DNA from: Hofstenia miamia
Taxonomy: Eukaryota > Xenacoelomorpha > Acoela
Reading direction: 5' to 3'
Assembly (NCBI GenBank): GCA_004352715.1
Contig: SCFE01000021.1
Location: 124,001 to 188,000, forward strand
Length of the DNA stretch: 64,000 nt
Part shown: piece after piece, positions 1 through 9,970 of the stretch
How the letters are laid out: every line of letters starts with the position of its first letter
Numbering within the stretch: the stretch's first letter is position 1
Program-made: the position numbers and the translations under genes
The notes under the pieces: model-generated
What the model saw: only the letters and a program-made list of their open reading frames with translations
What the model was told of the DNA's origin: nothing
Database searches by the model: none

Positions 1-540
1 AAGCGAAGAAAAGAAAAATTTTTGGGATTGTACTTCAATGGAAGAAAGGACAAAACATTATATCGTGATGATAAAACGGGAAAGCAGTATGGTAGCAGTC
101 GCCAAGAAGATCATGCTGTGATAATATCTGAATCAGGTACTAAATATGTTAAACATTCGACTGCAAGAAATTCTACCTCTGTAGCTATAGCAGCACTAAT
201 AACTAAACTGATTGATGAAAGTGGAGCATCAGCTACTATTTGTGCCATTGGTTGTGATACCACTATTGTAAACACCGGTAGGCGCAATGGAATTATAAGA
301 AATATTGAGCTACATTTGAACAAAAATCTGCAGTGGTGCATATGATAACTACACCTCAATGAATTACCTCCTCGCCATTTAGTTCAAATTATGGTTGGCA
401 AAACAACAGGAAAGTGCAACATTTGAGAGTCTACTAAATGATGAACTAAAATCTTGCGAAGGATTACCTGTGGCAAAGTTTCAACAAATTAAATGTCTAG
501 ATATTATGCCTGAACATTGATAATCTGAGTTGGGATAGTT
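1..540 (+). pseudogene. Transposon family X protein, C-terminal half, broken
   Basis: The frame starting before the window edge and running to about 345 carries the core of a repeat-borne protein seen widely in arthropod and cnidarian genomes (from memory, not searched). Recognisable blocks are [14 protein letters not shown] near 26-67, [13 protein letters not shown] near 241-280 and HLNELPPRHLVQ just after a stop at 342-344. Further stops break the stretch after about 410. The sequence matches, in the opposite orientation, the copy at 30390-32400 at very high similarity. The N-terminal half lies left of the window and the C-terminal end is lost in the gap at 573. Function is unknown to me; a nuclease or transposase role is only inference from its dispersed, repeated occurrence. 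Confidence 0.6.
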
Positions 541-572
541 GGGATCTATACAAGATTTACAAGATTGTAAAA

Positions 573-1572
573 NNNNNNNNNNNNNNNNNNNNNNNNNNNN
601 NNNNNNNNNNNNNNNNNNNNNNNNNNNNNNNNNNNNNNNNNNNNNNNNNNNNNNNNNNNNNNNNNNNNNNNNNNNNNNNNNNNNNNNNNNNNNNNNNNNN
701 NNNNNNNNNNNNNNNNNNNNNNNNNNNNNNNNNNNNNNNNNNNNNNNNNNNNNNNNNNNNNNNNNNNNNNNNNNNNNNNNNNNNNNNNNNNNNNNNNNNN
801 NNNNNNNNNNNNNNNNNNNNNNNNNNNNNNNNNNNNNNNNNNNNNNNNNNNNNNNNNNNNNNNNNNNNNNNNNNNNNNNNNNNNNNNNNNNNNNNNNNNN
901 NNNNNNNNNNNNNNNNNNNNNNNNNNNNNNNNNNNNNNNNNNNNNNNNNNNNNNNNNNNNNNNNNNNNNNNNNNNNNNNNNNNNNNNNNNNNNNNNNNNN
1001 NNNNNNNNNNNNNNNNNNNNNNNNNNNNNNNNNNNNNNNNNNNNNNNNNNNNNNNNNNNNNNNNNNNNNNNNNNNNNNNNNNNNNNNNNNNNNNNNNNNN
1101 NNNNNNNNNNNNNNNNNNNNNNNNNNNNNNNNNNNNNNNNNNNNNNNNNNNNNNNNNNNNNNNNNNNNNNNNNNNNNNNNNNNNNNNNNNNNNNNNNNNN
1201 NNNNNNNNNNNNNNNNNNNNNNNNNNNNNNNNNNNNNNNNNNNNNNNNNNNNNNNNNNNNNNNNNNNNNNNNNNNNNNNNNNNNNNNNNNNNNNNNNNNN
1301 NNNNNNNNNNNNNNNNNNNNNNNNNNNNNNNNNNNNNNNNNNNNNNNNNNNNNNNNNNNNNNNNNNNNNNNNNNNNNNNNNNNNNNNNNNNNNNNNNNNN
1401 NNNNNNNNNNNNNNNNNNNNNNNNNNNNNNNNNNNNNNNNNNNNNNNNNNNNNNNNNNNNNNNNNNNNNNNNNNNNNNNNNNNNNNNNNNNNNNNNNNNN
1501 NNNNNNNNNNNNNNNNNNNNNNNNNNNNNNNNNNNNNNNNNNNNNNNNNNNNNNNNNNNNNNNNNNNNNNNN
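573..1572. other. Assembly gap, exactly 1000 N
   Basis: A run of 1000 N, the round size used by scaffolders for gaps of unknown length. It separates the family X remnant from mariner copy 1. Open frames drawn across it are artefacts. Confidence 0.99.
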
Positions 1573-2107
1573 GTTGCGATACCAGTGGCATATATCGATT
1601 GTTTGATATCGTGGAATTGTAACATTGTGTGTCTATGATTGTAACTTAACGACTAATGTATTCCCCGCGTCACTAAATATTAATGAGCACGTTAGCAGTC
1701 ACATTATTTCATGTCATCGCGGTTTGACAATGAACAAAGAACAATGGATTAATTTGAAATTCCTTGTGAAATTTGGAAAGACTGCATCAGAGAGTCTGAA
1801 CCTGTTGCAGCAAGATTATGGAGATGATGCGATGTCCCGAACACGTGTCTTTGAATGACACAAGTGGTTTGCGAGCGGGCGAGAGGATGTGGAGGATGAC
1901 CCGAAGTTGATCAGAACAGACGAAAACATCAACATGAATCAGCTGGTTTGAAGTGCTCGCAGTCTGACAGTGCGGATAATGGCAGAGATACTCAATGTAA
2001 ACTGAGACCCTGTTCGACGCAATTTGGTCGAGGATCTGACAATGCGAAAGTTGTGTGCCAAAATGGTTCCAAAGGTTTTGTCGGAGGACCAAAAGAAACA
2101 CAGGGTT
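1573..2107 (+). mobile_element. Mariner copy 1, 5' half, inactive
   Basis: Mariner-type element starting in 5' untranslated sequence that matches 26813-26970, then a transposase N-terminal helix-turn-helix region from ATG 1730 ([18 protein letters not shown], then a [13 protein letters not shown] motif). The frame hits a TGA right after RVFE where mariners of this group have Trp, and further stops follow. Similarity to copy 3 ends abruptly near 2107 in the middle of the coding region, exactly where the DIRS-like element begins, so the 3' half was removed or displaced by that element. The copy cannot encode a working transposase. Confidence 0.85.
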
Positions 2108-4738
2108 TTATTCTCTTCTCGTAACAAATTTCCAAAGGCAACTAATTAATATGGTCTAATTACTCCGTTTTATAGTCATATCATATTGGGCAAAAGCCGT
2201 GCGTAAAGGAGAAGTAATTAGCCTAGAAATATGTACTGGTATAACAGGAAAACTTGATACTGCACGTGAGGGGAAATCAGCTAAATTGGAATCCGAAGGG
2301 ACCCATTTAACTGTCAATTGCTTTACAAATATCATAAAGTTTACACTTAACGAAAGTTCCATGAGTTCATACTGCATGATTTTCTTTTTCTTCGCTGCGT
2401 AGAATAACGGCTGCGAGTCCGTATATATGATATCAAAGGGTTGCGCCATAAGGACTGCGAATGAGAATGCTATAAGCTCCTTATTGAAGATGTGGTAGTC
2501 CCAAGATGAAGCGTCGTAAGAGTAGGAACGAGGTTTGACCGGTGAAGTAAGAACAACAGCTAATCCTTCTTCAGATGCATCAGAAAACCAAGTTTGAACC
2601 TGATTTGGTGGAGGAAGATCCAAGGAATAACAATGAGGTAATTTCATGAATATAACTCTAATTAACATTATGAGATTGGGTCTCTTCATGGATGAGTACA
2701 AAGGACGTATAAAACCCCATGGTGCAAAAAGAGGCCATGCAAAGGCAAAGTGTCCTAAGATCCGTTCTTGCATCTTTCCTTTAACCTTAGTTAGATCGAG
2801 ACTTAGAATAGAAGACATAAGTAATTCTCTATGTTCCGTGAGTTTAAGAACTGAACGTGGAATGTCTAAGTGAAATCCAAGAATATCGCCGGAAGCAACT
2901 GGTGAAGTAGTAGTCTTATCCTCTTGAAAAATTATACCACACGATTGTAAAAACATGAGATGCTGATTGATGATATCGAACTTTCCCATGTGGAAGGTAA
3001 GCAAAATGTTATTGATGTGGCCCCAACAGAGTGAACAATGTTGTTTAAGAGGCTGAAGAATGAAATTCAAAAACATCTGGCAGATAAACGGACTGACTGC
3101 TAAACCCATTGGCAACTTAGTGAATCTGTAGCAGATGCCATTAGGTGCGAGAAAACAAGTCTTATATTGCTGAGAAGGAGCTAGATCCAAGTGATAAAAG
3201 GCTGACTTCAGATCTAATGATAACATGACATGTTCTTTGGGAAAACGGTATTTACGGATGATTGTAGGCAGTGAAGGCAAGTAAAAAGCAGGATGTCTAG
3301 ATATGCGGTTCTTAGGCACGGCAAAGCATTGAAACGTGAACGGAGATCTGGAGGACTTACGAATGATGCCAGCTGATTCCATAGCACTAATCTGGGCCAA
3401 GATGTGCTTCTCCAAGACTGCGCTGTGTTTATGTGGCTTCTTGGCGACAAAAGGCCGAAATTTGGTGAAGGTAATAAAGGCAGATTTGAGACATTGAAGG
3501 CGTTGTGGCAAAATGTGATTTTCTTCCAAACGTTTCCAATTAATGTCAACCGTGGGAAAATGATAGTCGGGAACAGCTGTTTCGTCGAGTACTACAACTT
3601 CGTCGGAAATACCCGGTGGAAATTCCATGTTGTCTGCATCGTGTGAAACTTGTTCGTCTTGTTCATCTTCTTCTGCATTATCGTCTTCTTGAGATTGGTC
3701 GTCAGGCATGTCTATGTGGTGACGAGCCAGAAATTGTGCAAGTAAGAACAATATACGTTGTTGCGGGAGGTTTGATAAGGCGACATAGTAGTTCAAGAAG
3801 TTCTGCTGAGCTGAGGCCGGTAACTGGATGGCAAGTTCGTTTACACGTTGTAACAGGGCTAAGTCTATAAGAGGCTGCTCTTGAACAGAATTAGGAAGTG
3901 ATACTGTAGTCTCTATCGAGGCATGAGTTGATGAAAGCAAAGCATCGATAACGGGAGAAAGCGGAGAGCTAGGTATGTCATCAAAATAATCACTGTCTGG
4001 AGCTAATATAGAAGAACAAATAGAAGTGTCGTGGCCTAGTTGTAAGCTAGGACTTACTGCACTATTAAACAACGAAGAATCTTGCGAGGATAAAGTAAAA
4101 TCCAGTAACGGAGAAAGTGAGTTAGAACTATTGTTTTTCGGGCTGCTGCTGCGTAAACTTCTTCTTCTTCTTCCTGTTTTTGGGTCGAGTGTTGGCTGAA
4201 GTGGCGGGCTGAGGCATGTGATCGATGCCGAGGGGTAGGAGGCTGATATCTTTGGTGGCTGCGATGGTGGACGTCAAACCATAACGCTGGGCAGAGAGGA
4301 GGACTCGGATCCTGTAAGATATGTCTCTTCTGTTTGCATAGTCGAGTTTCCTGTAGTCTCTGAGGATGTTGGAGAGTAGAGTAAGCTCTCTTCTATCTTG
4401 GCCGCGACACTGTGGGAGCGAAAGAGTGTCCTGAACCTGTTCAACCAACAAAGGAAGGTCCTGCGCACTAAAGGGTTCTGTGCCAAGAACATTCGGTACA
4501 GATGAGGAGGAAGGCTGCGAATCAGGGTGATTACTCTCTGGGCGAGGTGAACTAATCGGCGCTCGTGATGGTCCATTTAATAGTAACTGCTCTAGATGAT
4601 GTACGGTGGCGGCTAATGATTGTAGCGTAACTGAGGGAGGCTCGTGATCGGAATCGGCGTCAGTATCAGTAGTTGTAACGTTGTGAGAAGTGGGAGTAGT
4701 CTGTTTTGATTTCTTATTATGTGTGATTGATATTTTAG
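2108..4738 (-). mobile_element. DIRS-like retroelement, 5' truncated
   Basis: A retroelement on the minus strand with a gag-like frame (4757-4128) overlapping a reverse transcriptase-RNase H frame (about 4138-2156). The RT-RNase H order and the tract after RT (ILGHFAFAWPLF then FIRPLY) resemble DIRS and Ngaro elements more than Gypsy or Copia, with no integrase visible. No tyrosine recombinase, terminal repeat or start codon is seen, so both ends are incomplete. The left edge cuts into mariner copy 1 and the right edge lies at the splice acceptor of the second UNG gene. It is intact enough to be a recent arrival. Confidence 0.65.
2156..4072 (-). CDS. DIRS-like reverse transcriptase-RNase H (Pol)
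   Basis: A 638-residue uninterrupted frame as counted from a TTG; the frame stays open upstream past 4128, so it overlaps the end of the gag-like frame in the +1 register and is probably made by frameshifting. The N-terminal ~170 residues are acidic and low in complexity. RT signals: LSLDLKSAFYHLDL (catalytic Asp near 287), LPMGLAVSPF (320-329), and the position of the YxDD box, which here reads GHINN (351-355), so both catalytic Asp are Asn. The RNase H domain follows with Asp 498 (FSDAS), Glu 532 (KELIAF), Asp 552 (YTDSQ) and Asp 599 (NLADF) all kept. The conserved frame with a dead RT box is odd: recent decay by two G-to-A changes or exaptation are both possible. Confidence 0.75.
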   Translation of the reverse strand: MFNSAVSPSLQLGHDTSICSSILAPDSDYFDDIPSSPLSPVIDALLSSTHASIETTVSLPNSVQEQPLIDLALLQRVNELAIQLPASAQQNFLNYYVALSNLPQQRILFLLAQFLARHHIDMPDDQSQEDDNAEEDEQDEQVSHDADNMEFPPGISDEVVVLDETAVPDYHFPTVDINWKRLEENHILPQRLQCLKSAFITFTKFRPFVAKKPHKHSAVLEKHILAQISAMESAGIIRKSSRSPFTFQCFAVPKNRISRHPAFYLPSLPTIIRKYRFPKEHVMLSLDLKSAFYHLDLAPSQQYKTCFLAPNGICYRFTKLPMGLAVSPFICQMFLNFILQPLKQHCSLCWGHINNILLTFHMGKFDIINQHLMFLQSCGIIFQEDKTTTSPVASGDILGFHLDIPRSVLKLTEHRELLMSSILSLDLTKVKGKMQERILGHFAFAWPLFAPWGFIRPLYSSMKRPNLIMLIRVIFMKLPHCYSLDLPPPNQVQTWFSDASEEGLAVVLTSPVKPRSYSYDASSWDYHIFNKELIAFSFAVLMAQPFDIIYTDSQPLFYAAKKKKIMQYELMELSLSVNFMIFVKQLTVKWVPSDSNLADFPSRAVSSFPVIPVHISRLITSPLRTAFAQYDMTIKRSN

Positions 4739-4757
4739 GTGTTCTACTTCTTAACAA
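4128..4757 (-). CDS. Gag-like protein of the DIRS-like element, 5' incomplete
   Basis: About 209 codons with no ATG at the apparent start (the first possible start is TTG), so the N-terminus is missing. The N-terminal third is Ser/Thr/Asp/Pro-rich, the middle predicts helices (DLPLLVEQVQDTLSLP and RDISYRIRVLL), and the end is basic (KNRKKKKKF) before the stop at 4128. No CCHC knuckle is visible. The assignment to Gag rests on position directly upstream of, and overlapping, the RT frame. The frame runs antisense into the second UNG gene's exon 6, meaning the element boundary lies within tens of bases of that exon's splice acceptor. Confidence 0.55.
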   Translation of the reverse strand: MLRSRTPKISITHNKKSKQTTPTSHNVTTTDTDADSDHEPPSVTLQSLAATVHHLEQLLLNGPSRAPISSPRPESNHPDSQPSSSSVPNVLGTEPFSAQDLPLLVEQVQDTLSLPQCRGQDRRELTLLSNILRDYRKLDYANRRDISYRIRVLLSAQRYGLTSTIAATKDISLLPLGIDHMPQPATSANTRPKNRKKKKKFTQQQPEKQ

Positions 4758-4917
4758 TGTGCTGACAGTTGTAGCGGATAAGCCAAATTCTCATAAAGGA
4801 AGAGGCTGGGAGAAGTTTACAGATGCTATTATCCAATACCTAAACGAAACTTGTGAAAGTATTGTTTTTATGCTTTGGGGGGCATTTGCTCCAAAGAAAG
4901 CAATTTCTATTAATTCG
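4739..4917 (+). CDS. UNG: Second UNG gene (UNG-B), exon 6
   Basis: Exon of a uracil-DNA glycosylase, distinct from the full gene at 22591-38886. It is preceded by the acceptor ttttag and followed by gtaagt. It starts with the second base of a Gly codon, the same phase as exon 6 of the complete gene. It encodes GVLLLNNVLTV, including the family's uracil-contacting Asn of LLLN, then [16 protein letters not shown] and IVFMLWG. Compared with its neighbour it reads LLLNN rather than LLLNA and ISINS rather than KSIDQ at the end, so it is a diverged paralogue, not an allele. Exons 1-5 are not in the window and may lie left of it behind the transposons, or may be lost. Confidence 0.9.
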
Positions 4918-5589
4918 GTAAGTCAAATTGGGGTTTGTTGTAAAAGTTTTAGTGGCCCTTATTATGGTCCTTTTTCGCAAGTTTGGAAAATGCGATGATT
5001 TTTTATTTTGCTATAATTTTTTCAAATAGTAGGCGAAATTAGCATGTTGGAAAATTTCTACACTTGGTATGCTTCCTTTGAAATTGTTATTATTGCATTT
5101 TCGCCAACTTGAGTGTTAGATTTTATAGAAGATGATAAAATGAACGTATTGCAAATGAATTTTTTATATTTGTTTTTAACAGCACGACAGTTCGTTTTGA
5201 GAAAATCATTGCAGAGTTTATCTAACCTGTACAATTTTAAAAGCTTGCTCTTATTTATTAATTCAATGTTCAGATTTATTTATCTAATTTTAAGGTTGAA
5301 ATTAGATTACTTAGGAGAAAATCATACTTTAAATAAGCAATATATTCATTTTGATTGAAAACGTTCGCCGTATTGACATGTATTTTGGAAATATTGAGAA
5401 ATTTCAATAATCAATCTAACTCAATTCATTGGTGGAGTGTTTGATATTTTAAGCATTTAAGTTTAACTGCTATACAATTGTTAATGAAAATGCAATTAAA
5501 CGCAACGCTATTGTTTATTTTCTCTATTTATATGTCTTAGCTTTAATAAAATGTACATACTGTATTCATAATTCCTTATGTTTTTTTAG
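4918..5589 (+). other. UNG-B intron 6
   Basis: A 672-bp intron from gtaagt to tttttttag joining UNG-B exons 6 and 7. It holds no transposon that I recognise, unlike the 5.2-kb intron at the same position in the complete UNG gene. The open frames in it look like chance. Confidence 0.8.
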
Positions 5590-5727
5590 AGAAAACATCT
5601 TCTGCTTAAGTCGGCCCATCCTTCACCTTTCTCAGTTAAGGGATTTCTTGGATGCAATCACTTTATAAATACTAATAAGTTCTTGAAAAGTAAGGGATTG
5701 TCGCCAATCGATTGGAAACGTCTATGA
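5590..5727 (+). CDS. UNG: UNG-B, last exon
   Basis: C-terminal exon of the second uracil-DNA glycosylase: 45 codons and TGA, in phase with the exon ending at 4917. It encodes [14 protein letters not shown], then GFLGCNHF, and ends PIDWKRL, the usual UNG C-terminus. The catalytic-loop His of HPSP is kept, but the Leu that normally follows (the residue that intercalates into the DNA helix, Leu272 in human UNG) is Phe. The frame and splice sites are intact, so this end of the gene is not obviously a pseudogene. Confidence 0.9.
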   Translation, partial: RKHLLLKSAHPSPFSVKGFLGCNHFINTNKFLKSKGLSPIDWKRL

Positions 5728-6187
5728 AGTGTCTCGTATTTTATGTGATGGGCTTTTCATAATTATTTGTATATATTTATTCAATTTAAATTTAAAATGT
5801 CTAAGTATTTATTCANGTTGGAGAGTAGAGTAAGCTCTCTTCTATCTTGGCCGCGACACTGTGGGAGCGAAAGAGTGTCCTGAACCTGTTCAACCAACAA
5901 AGGAAGGTCCTGCGCACTAAAGGGTTCTGTGCCAAGAACATTCGGTACAGATGAGGAGGAAGGCTGCGAATCAGGGTGATTACTCTCTGGGCGAGGTGAA
6001 CTAATCGGCGCTCGTGATGGTCCATTTAATAGTAACTGCTCTAGATGATGTACGGTGGCGGCTAATGATTGTAGCGTAACTGAGGGAGGCTCGTGATCGG
6101 AATCGGCGTCAGTATCAGTAGTTGTAACGTTGTGAGAAGTGGGAGTAGTCTGTTTTGATTTCTTATTATGTGTGATTGATATTTTAG

Positions 6188-6366
6188 GTGTTCTACTTCT
6201 TAACAATGTGCTGACAGTTGTAGCGGATAAGCCAAATTCTCATAAAGGAAGAGGCTGGGAGAAGTTTACAGATGCTATTATCCAATACCTAAACGAAACT
6301 TGTGAAAGTATTGTTTTTATGCTTTGGGGGGCATTTGCTCCAAAGAAAGCAATTTCTATTAATTCG
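6188..6366 (+). CDS. UNG: UNG-B exon 6, duplicate (probable assembly copy)
   Basis: Identical to 4739-4917, including splice sites. It belongs to the 1448-bp duplicate and should not be counted as a separate gene unless the duplication is confirmed. Confidence 0.75.
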
Positions 6367-7038
6367 GTAAGTCAAATTGGGGTTTGTTGTAAAAGTTTTA
6401 GTGGCCCTTATTATGGTCCTTTTTCGCAAGTTTGGAAAATGCGATGATTTTTTATTTTGCTATAATTTTTTCAAATAGTAGGCGAAATTAGCATGTTGGA
6501 AAATTTCTACACTTGGTATGCTTCCTTTGAAATTGTTATTATTGCATTTTCGCCAACTTGAGTGTTAGATTTTATAGAAGATGATAAAATGAACGTATTG
6601 CAAATGAATTTTTTATATTTGTTTTTAACAGCACGACAGTTCGTTTTGAGAAAATCATTGCAGAGTTTATCTAACCTGTACAATTTTAAAAGCTTGCTCT
6701 TATTTATTAATTCAATGTTCAGATTTATTTATCTAATTTTAAGGTTGAAATTAGATTACTTAGGAGAAAATCATACTTTAAATAAGCAATATATTCATTT
6801 TGATTGAAAACGTTCGCCGTATTGACATGTATTTTGGAAATATTGAGAAATTTCAATAATCAATCTAACTCAATTCATTGGTGGAGTGTTTGATATTTTA
6901 AGCATTTAAGTTTAACTGCTATACAATTGTTAATGAAAATGCAATTAAACGCAACGCTATTGTTTATTTTCTCTATTTATATGTCTTAGCTTTAATAAAA
7001 TGTACATACTGTATTCATAATTCCTTATGTTTTTTTAG

Positions 7039-7176
7039 AGAAAACATCTTCTGCTTAAGTCGGCCCATCCTTCACCTTTCTCAGTTAAGGGATTTCTTGG
7101 ATGCAATCACTTTATAAATACTAATAAGTTCTTGAAAAGTAAGGGATTGTCGCCAATCGATTGGAAACGTCTATGA
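7039..7176 (+). CDS. UNG: UNG-B last exon, duplicate (probable assembly copy)
   Basis: Identical to 5590-5727, with the same HPSPFS loop and PIDWKRL C-terminus. This is the copy that continues into the unique 3' flank beyond 7264. Confidence 0.75.
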   Translation, partial: RKHLLLKSAHPSPFSVKGFLGCNHFINTNKFLKSKGLSPIDWKRL

Positions 7177-7264
7177 AGTGTCTCGTATTTTATGTGATGG
7201 GCTTTTCATAATTATTTGTATATATTTATTCAATTTAAATTTAAAATGTCTAAGTATTTATTCA

Positions 7265-7962
7265 ACTTCAATGAAAAGCAAGTTAATTCATATTGAAAAG
7301 ATTAATAATTGATTTTTATTTATTTCGAAACTTTTATACTTGAATTTTGTTCACTGCCAACTTTCCTATCCCATAGAAGCAGCTTTTCTTTTATATATAT
7401 ATATATGAGGTCAAAAGAGTTCAAGAAATGTGATCAATGTAAATTTCAGTCTCTTTTTTAAATGAAAGTTTATCGAAGAAACCAAGGATGTTTCCTGGTG
7501 ATAATTTTACATGTAGAATTCACTGAGATCTCAAAATTTGTAAAATTTGATATTTTTAAGGTTACGTTTGATTCTTAGTTTTTGCAGTGAAACTAAATTA
7601 TTCAATAAATATTAATTCACTACTTCAAGTGGTGTAAAACATTTACATAGAAAGATTTTAATATAATAATTTGTATTTTATTAAAACGCAATCGAATATT
7701 CAAATTCATAAATATGCAAACATAGGTTGACATTAACTAAATGGTAAATTCGAAATTTTTTTCAAAATTCCTTGAAACGTAAACACACATTTAAAATTAT
7801 TTTCTAATTTATAGTTTGATAAAAGCTTTTTGGCCTAGTTTATCCACAAGGAGCAATACCAAACTTATATCTCTGTCTAAGTTATCTGTAGGTTTTCTAC
7901 CTACTACACATAAGTAATGGGATTAAATGATTTTTTCAAAGTTTCTAATTTTGTTGCCACCT
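7265..7962. other. UNG-B 3' flank, no gene seen
   Basis: About 700 bp of AT-rich sequence with a short TA run near 7391-7406. No coding signal or named repeat was recognised. Confidence 0.6.
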
Positions 7963-8446
7963 NATTACAACAATTGAACCTAATCCTGGTCCTATCAGAC
8001 CAGTCAAAGTAGGCGAATACACGCAAAACATATATTCATATTAACTTCCAAAACCTTTCTTCAAAAAATAATGAATACAAAAAATCCGTACAAGAACTTG
8101 GAGTATCTGAAACATGGTTTACAAATAATCATAAAAATTCTCCTTGGTCAATTGATAGTCATAAATTTAAACTATTCAGAAAAGATAGAAATCAATCTTT
8201 TCATTACAATAAAACAAAAAAACGTGTAATGTTCCTAATTGATAAAAAACTAAAATCTAAATTCAGAAAAACATTTCAACCAATAACGCATATGAAGGTC
8301 TTTGGGTTGATATCCAAGACCCGCTTATTTGCAATAGCAGACAGCTTCTGAATATACCATATTTTCCAAACAAAGTTCATTCGAACAAATTCTTTGCACA
8401 AATCGAAAATGATATCATTACAGCATTAAGTCATAACACAAATACA

Positions 8447-8689
8447 ATGTTAATGAGCGACTGGAATTTGAAATTGCTAAATGTTACTGAAAAATCTAAG
8501 CTACAAAATCTTTCAAATTTCAAAGTTTCACTAATAAATCAATGTATTCCATCCATTTCTGCAAATAGCCAAACCTTGATTGATTATTTTATGGTTTCAG
8601 AAAATGAAACTTTATATAAATACATTTGTTCTGAATTTCCCTACTCTGACCATTTACTTATAATAACTTATTCTAATAAAAAAAATTAA
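8447..8689 (+). pseudogene. LINE endonuclease fragment
   Basis: An 80-codon open piece inside the LINE carrying the C-terminal half of the exonuclease-endonuclease-phosphatase domain: a NTMLMSDWNL start corresponding to the family's GDFN block, LIDYFMV, and the SDHLLI block with the catalytic His. It is separated by frameshifts from the N-terminal endonuclease pieces and from the RT. Confidence 0.7.
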
Positions 8690-9490
8690 CAACCCAAACT
8701 AAATTTTGTACAAAAATAAACGAAAAATTAGAAGAAAATGTTTTAAAACTTATAAATAATTTAAAAATCGAAAATTGGAGTAGAATTTACTCTTCACAAA
8801 CATCAAATGAAATGCTCGGCAACTTTAATAAAATTCTTTTATTCTATTTAGATATTTGTTGCCCTGAAAGGAAAATTTAACTGAGAAAAAATTGACAATT
8901 TGTCTAAAAAGTTTTCTAAGCCATATATTCATACAAAATGCTTAGAGTTAATTGAACAAAAGAAATCTAAATGGAAGGAATACAAAAATTTGGCACCTGC
9001 AAACAAGTATAATGCTTATAAACATGCACGTAATTTGTGCAATATTTGCTCACGAAATATTGCCGTTCTGAATATCAAAACATCAATTCTCAAAAAGGTA
9101 GGTGGGACTTTATAAATAGTTTATTAAATAGGAAACAAAAAATGAAGAAATCGTAAAAATAAATTATAAAGGAAAGGTAATCACAAACAATAAGGTCATG
9201 AGTAACATATTTAATGACGTATTTCGCAATTTAAGCAATTTTGATAGTGTAAATTGGAGAAATACCATAAATATTGATGAGTGTTCTGCAGTTGCATGTC
9301 TAGATTTATCAAAAGCTTTTGACTAGATCGACCACCACATTTTAATTAAAAGAATAAAAATTCTGGGTTTCTCAGGCAAAGGTGCAGATCTAATAAGCAG
9401 CTATCTCCATAATCGTAAACAAAGAATTAAACTAAATAGAATTCTCTCTGACTGGATTATTATTAAATTGGTGTTCCACAAGGAACAATT

Positions 9491-9874
9491 TTGGGACCGT
9501 TACTATTCAATCATACCACATGTAATGTTATACAATATGCTGATGATACAATGCTATTTAGTTCACATAAGTCTCGTGAAATTGCTATAAAAGTTCTCGA
9601 AGTTAATTACACTAAACTTTCACAATATTTTGCTTCACTAAAACTTAGAATAAACCCATCTAAAACTCAATTTTGCTTAATTAGAGTTGAATCTAACAAT
9701 AATTCCACAAATAATTCACAATTTAAATTTAATGACACATACATAGAACAAGTTAATTCTTTTAAATATTTAGGTATCATTTTTGATTCTCAACTTAATT
9801 ACACCCTCCATTTTTATAGCCGGGATATATTACCTGCTATTTATGCACTTTGCCAAACGTACGTTTTCCATTAA
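9491..9874 (+). pseudogene. LINE reverse transcriptase palm fragment
   Basis: A 127-codon open piece of the same LINE holding RT blocks from GPLLF through YADD (catalytic Asp pair), INPSKTQF and YLGIIFD. The upstream block with the first catalytic Asp (CLDLSKAFD) lies in another frame at 9297-9324. Confidence 0.8.
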
Positions 9875-9970
9875 TAGATTTATTTTAAATTTACATTTAG
9901 CAAATTGCAGATGACATATAAATTAATAATCTCAACTGTATTCGAATATGACTCTAAAATGGATATTCAG

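Larger units (their letters stand above)
5817..7264 (+). repeat. Exact 1448-bp tandem duplicate of 4368-5815
   Basis: The sequence after the single N at 5816 repeats 4368-5815 at a constant offset of 1449 with no difference that I found by reading. It includes the gag fragment and both UNG-B exons. The last bases of the first copy (attca at 5811-5815) continue into unique sequence only in the second copy, after 7264. This is what two overlapping contigs joined end to end without merging would give. It is best read as one genomic copy. Confidence 0.9.
7964..9970 (+). mobile_element. LINE (Jockey/CR1-like) with endonuclease and RT, decayed
   Basis: A non-LTR retrotransposon read in order, with several frameshifts and stops. 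It opens with a 2A-like stretch IEPNPGP (7973-7993). Apurinic endonuclease pieces follow: LGVSETWF near 8099, LIDYFMV near 8577, SDHLLIIT near 8647. The RT comes next: CLDLSKAFD (9297-9324, followed by TAG), then after a frame change GVPQGTILGPLLF, QYADDTMLF (9532-9558) with the catalytic Asp pair intact, LRINPSKTQFC, and SFKYLGIIFDSQLN (9759-9800). The order is that of Jockey/CR1/LINE ORF2. It is inactive as it stands because the frame is broken many times. Confidence 0.85.

Noticed and set aside
539-1625. Open frames of about 350 codons across 573-1572
   Set aside because: They consist almost entirely of N, so they carry no coding information.
3404-3870. Plus-strand frames opposite the DIRS-like Pol
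   Set aside because: They are antisense shadows of the RT-RNase H frame and show no motif of their own.
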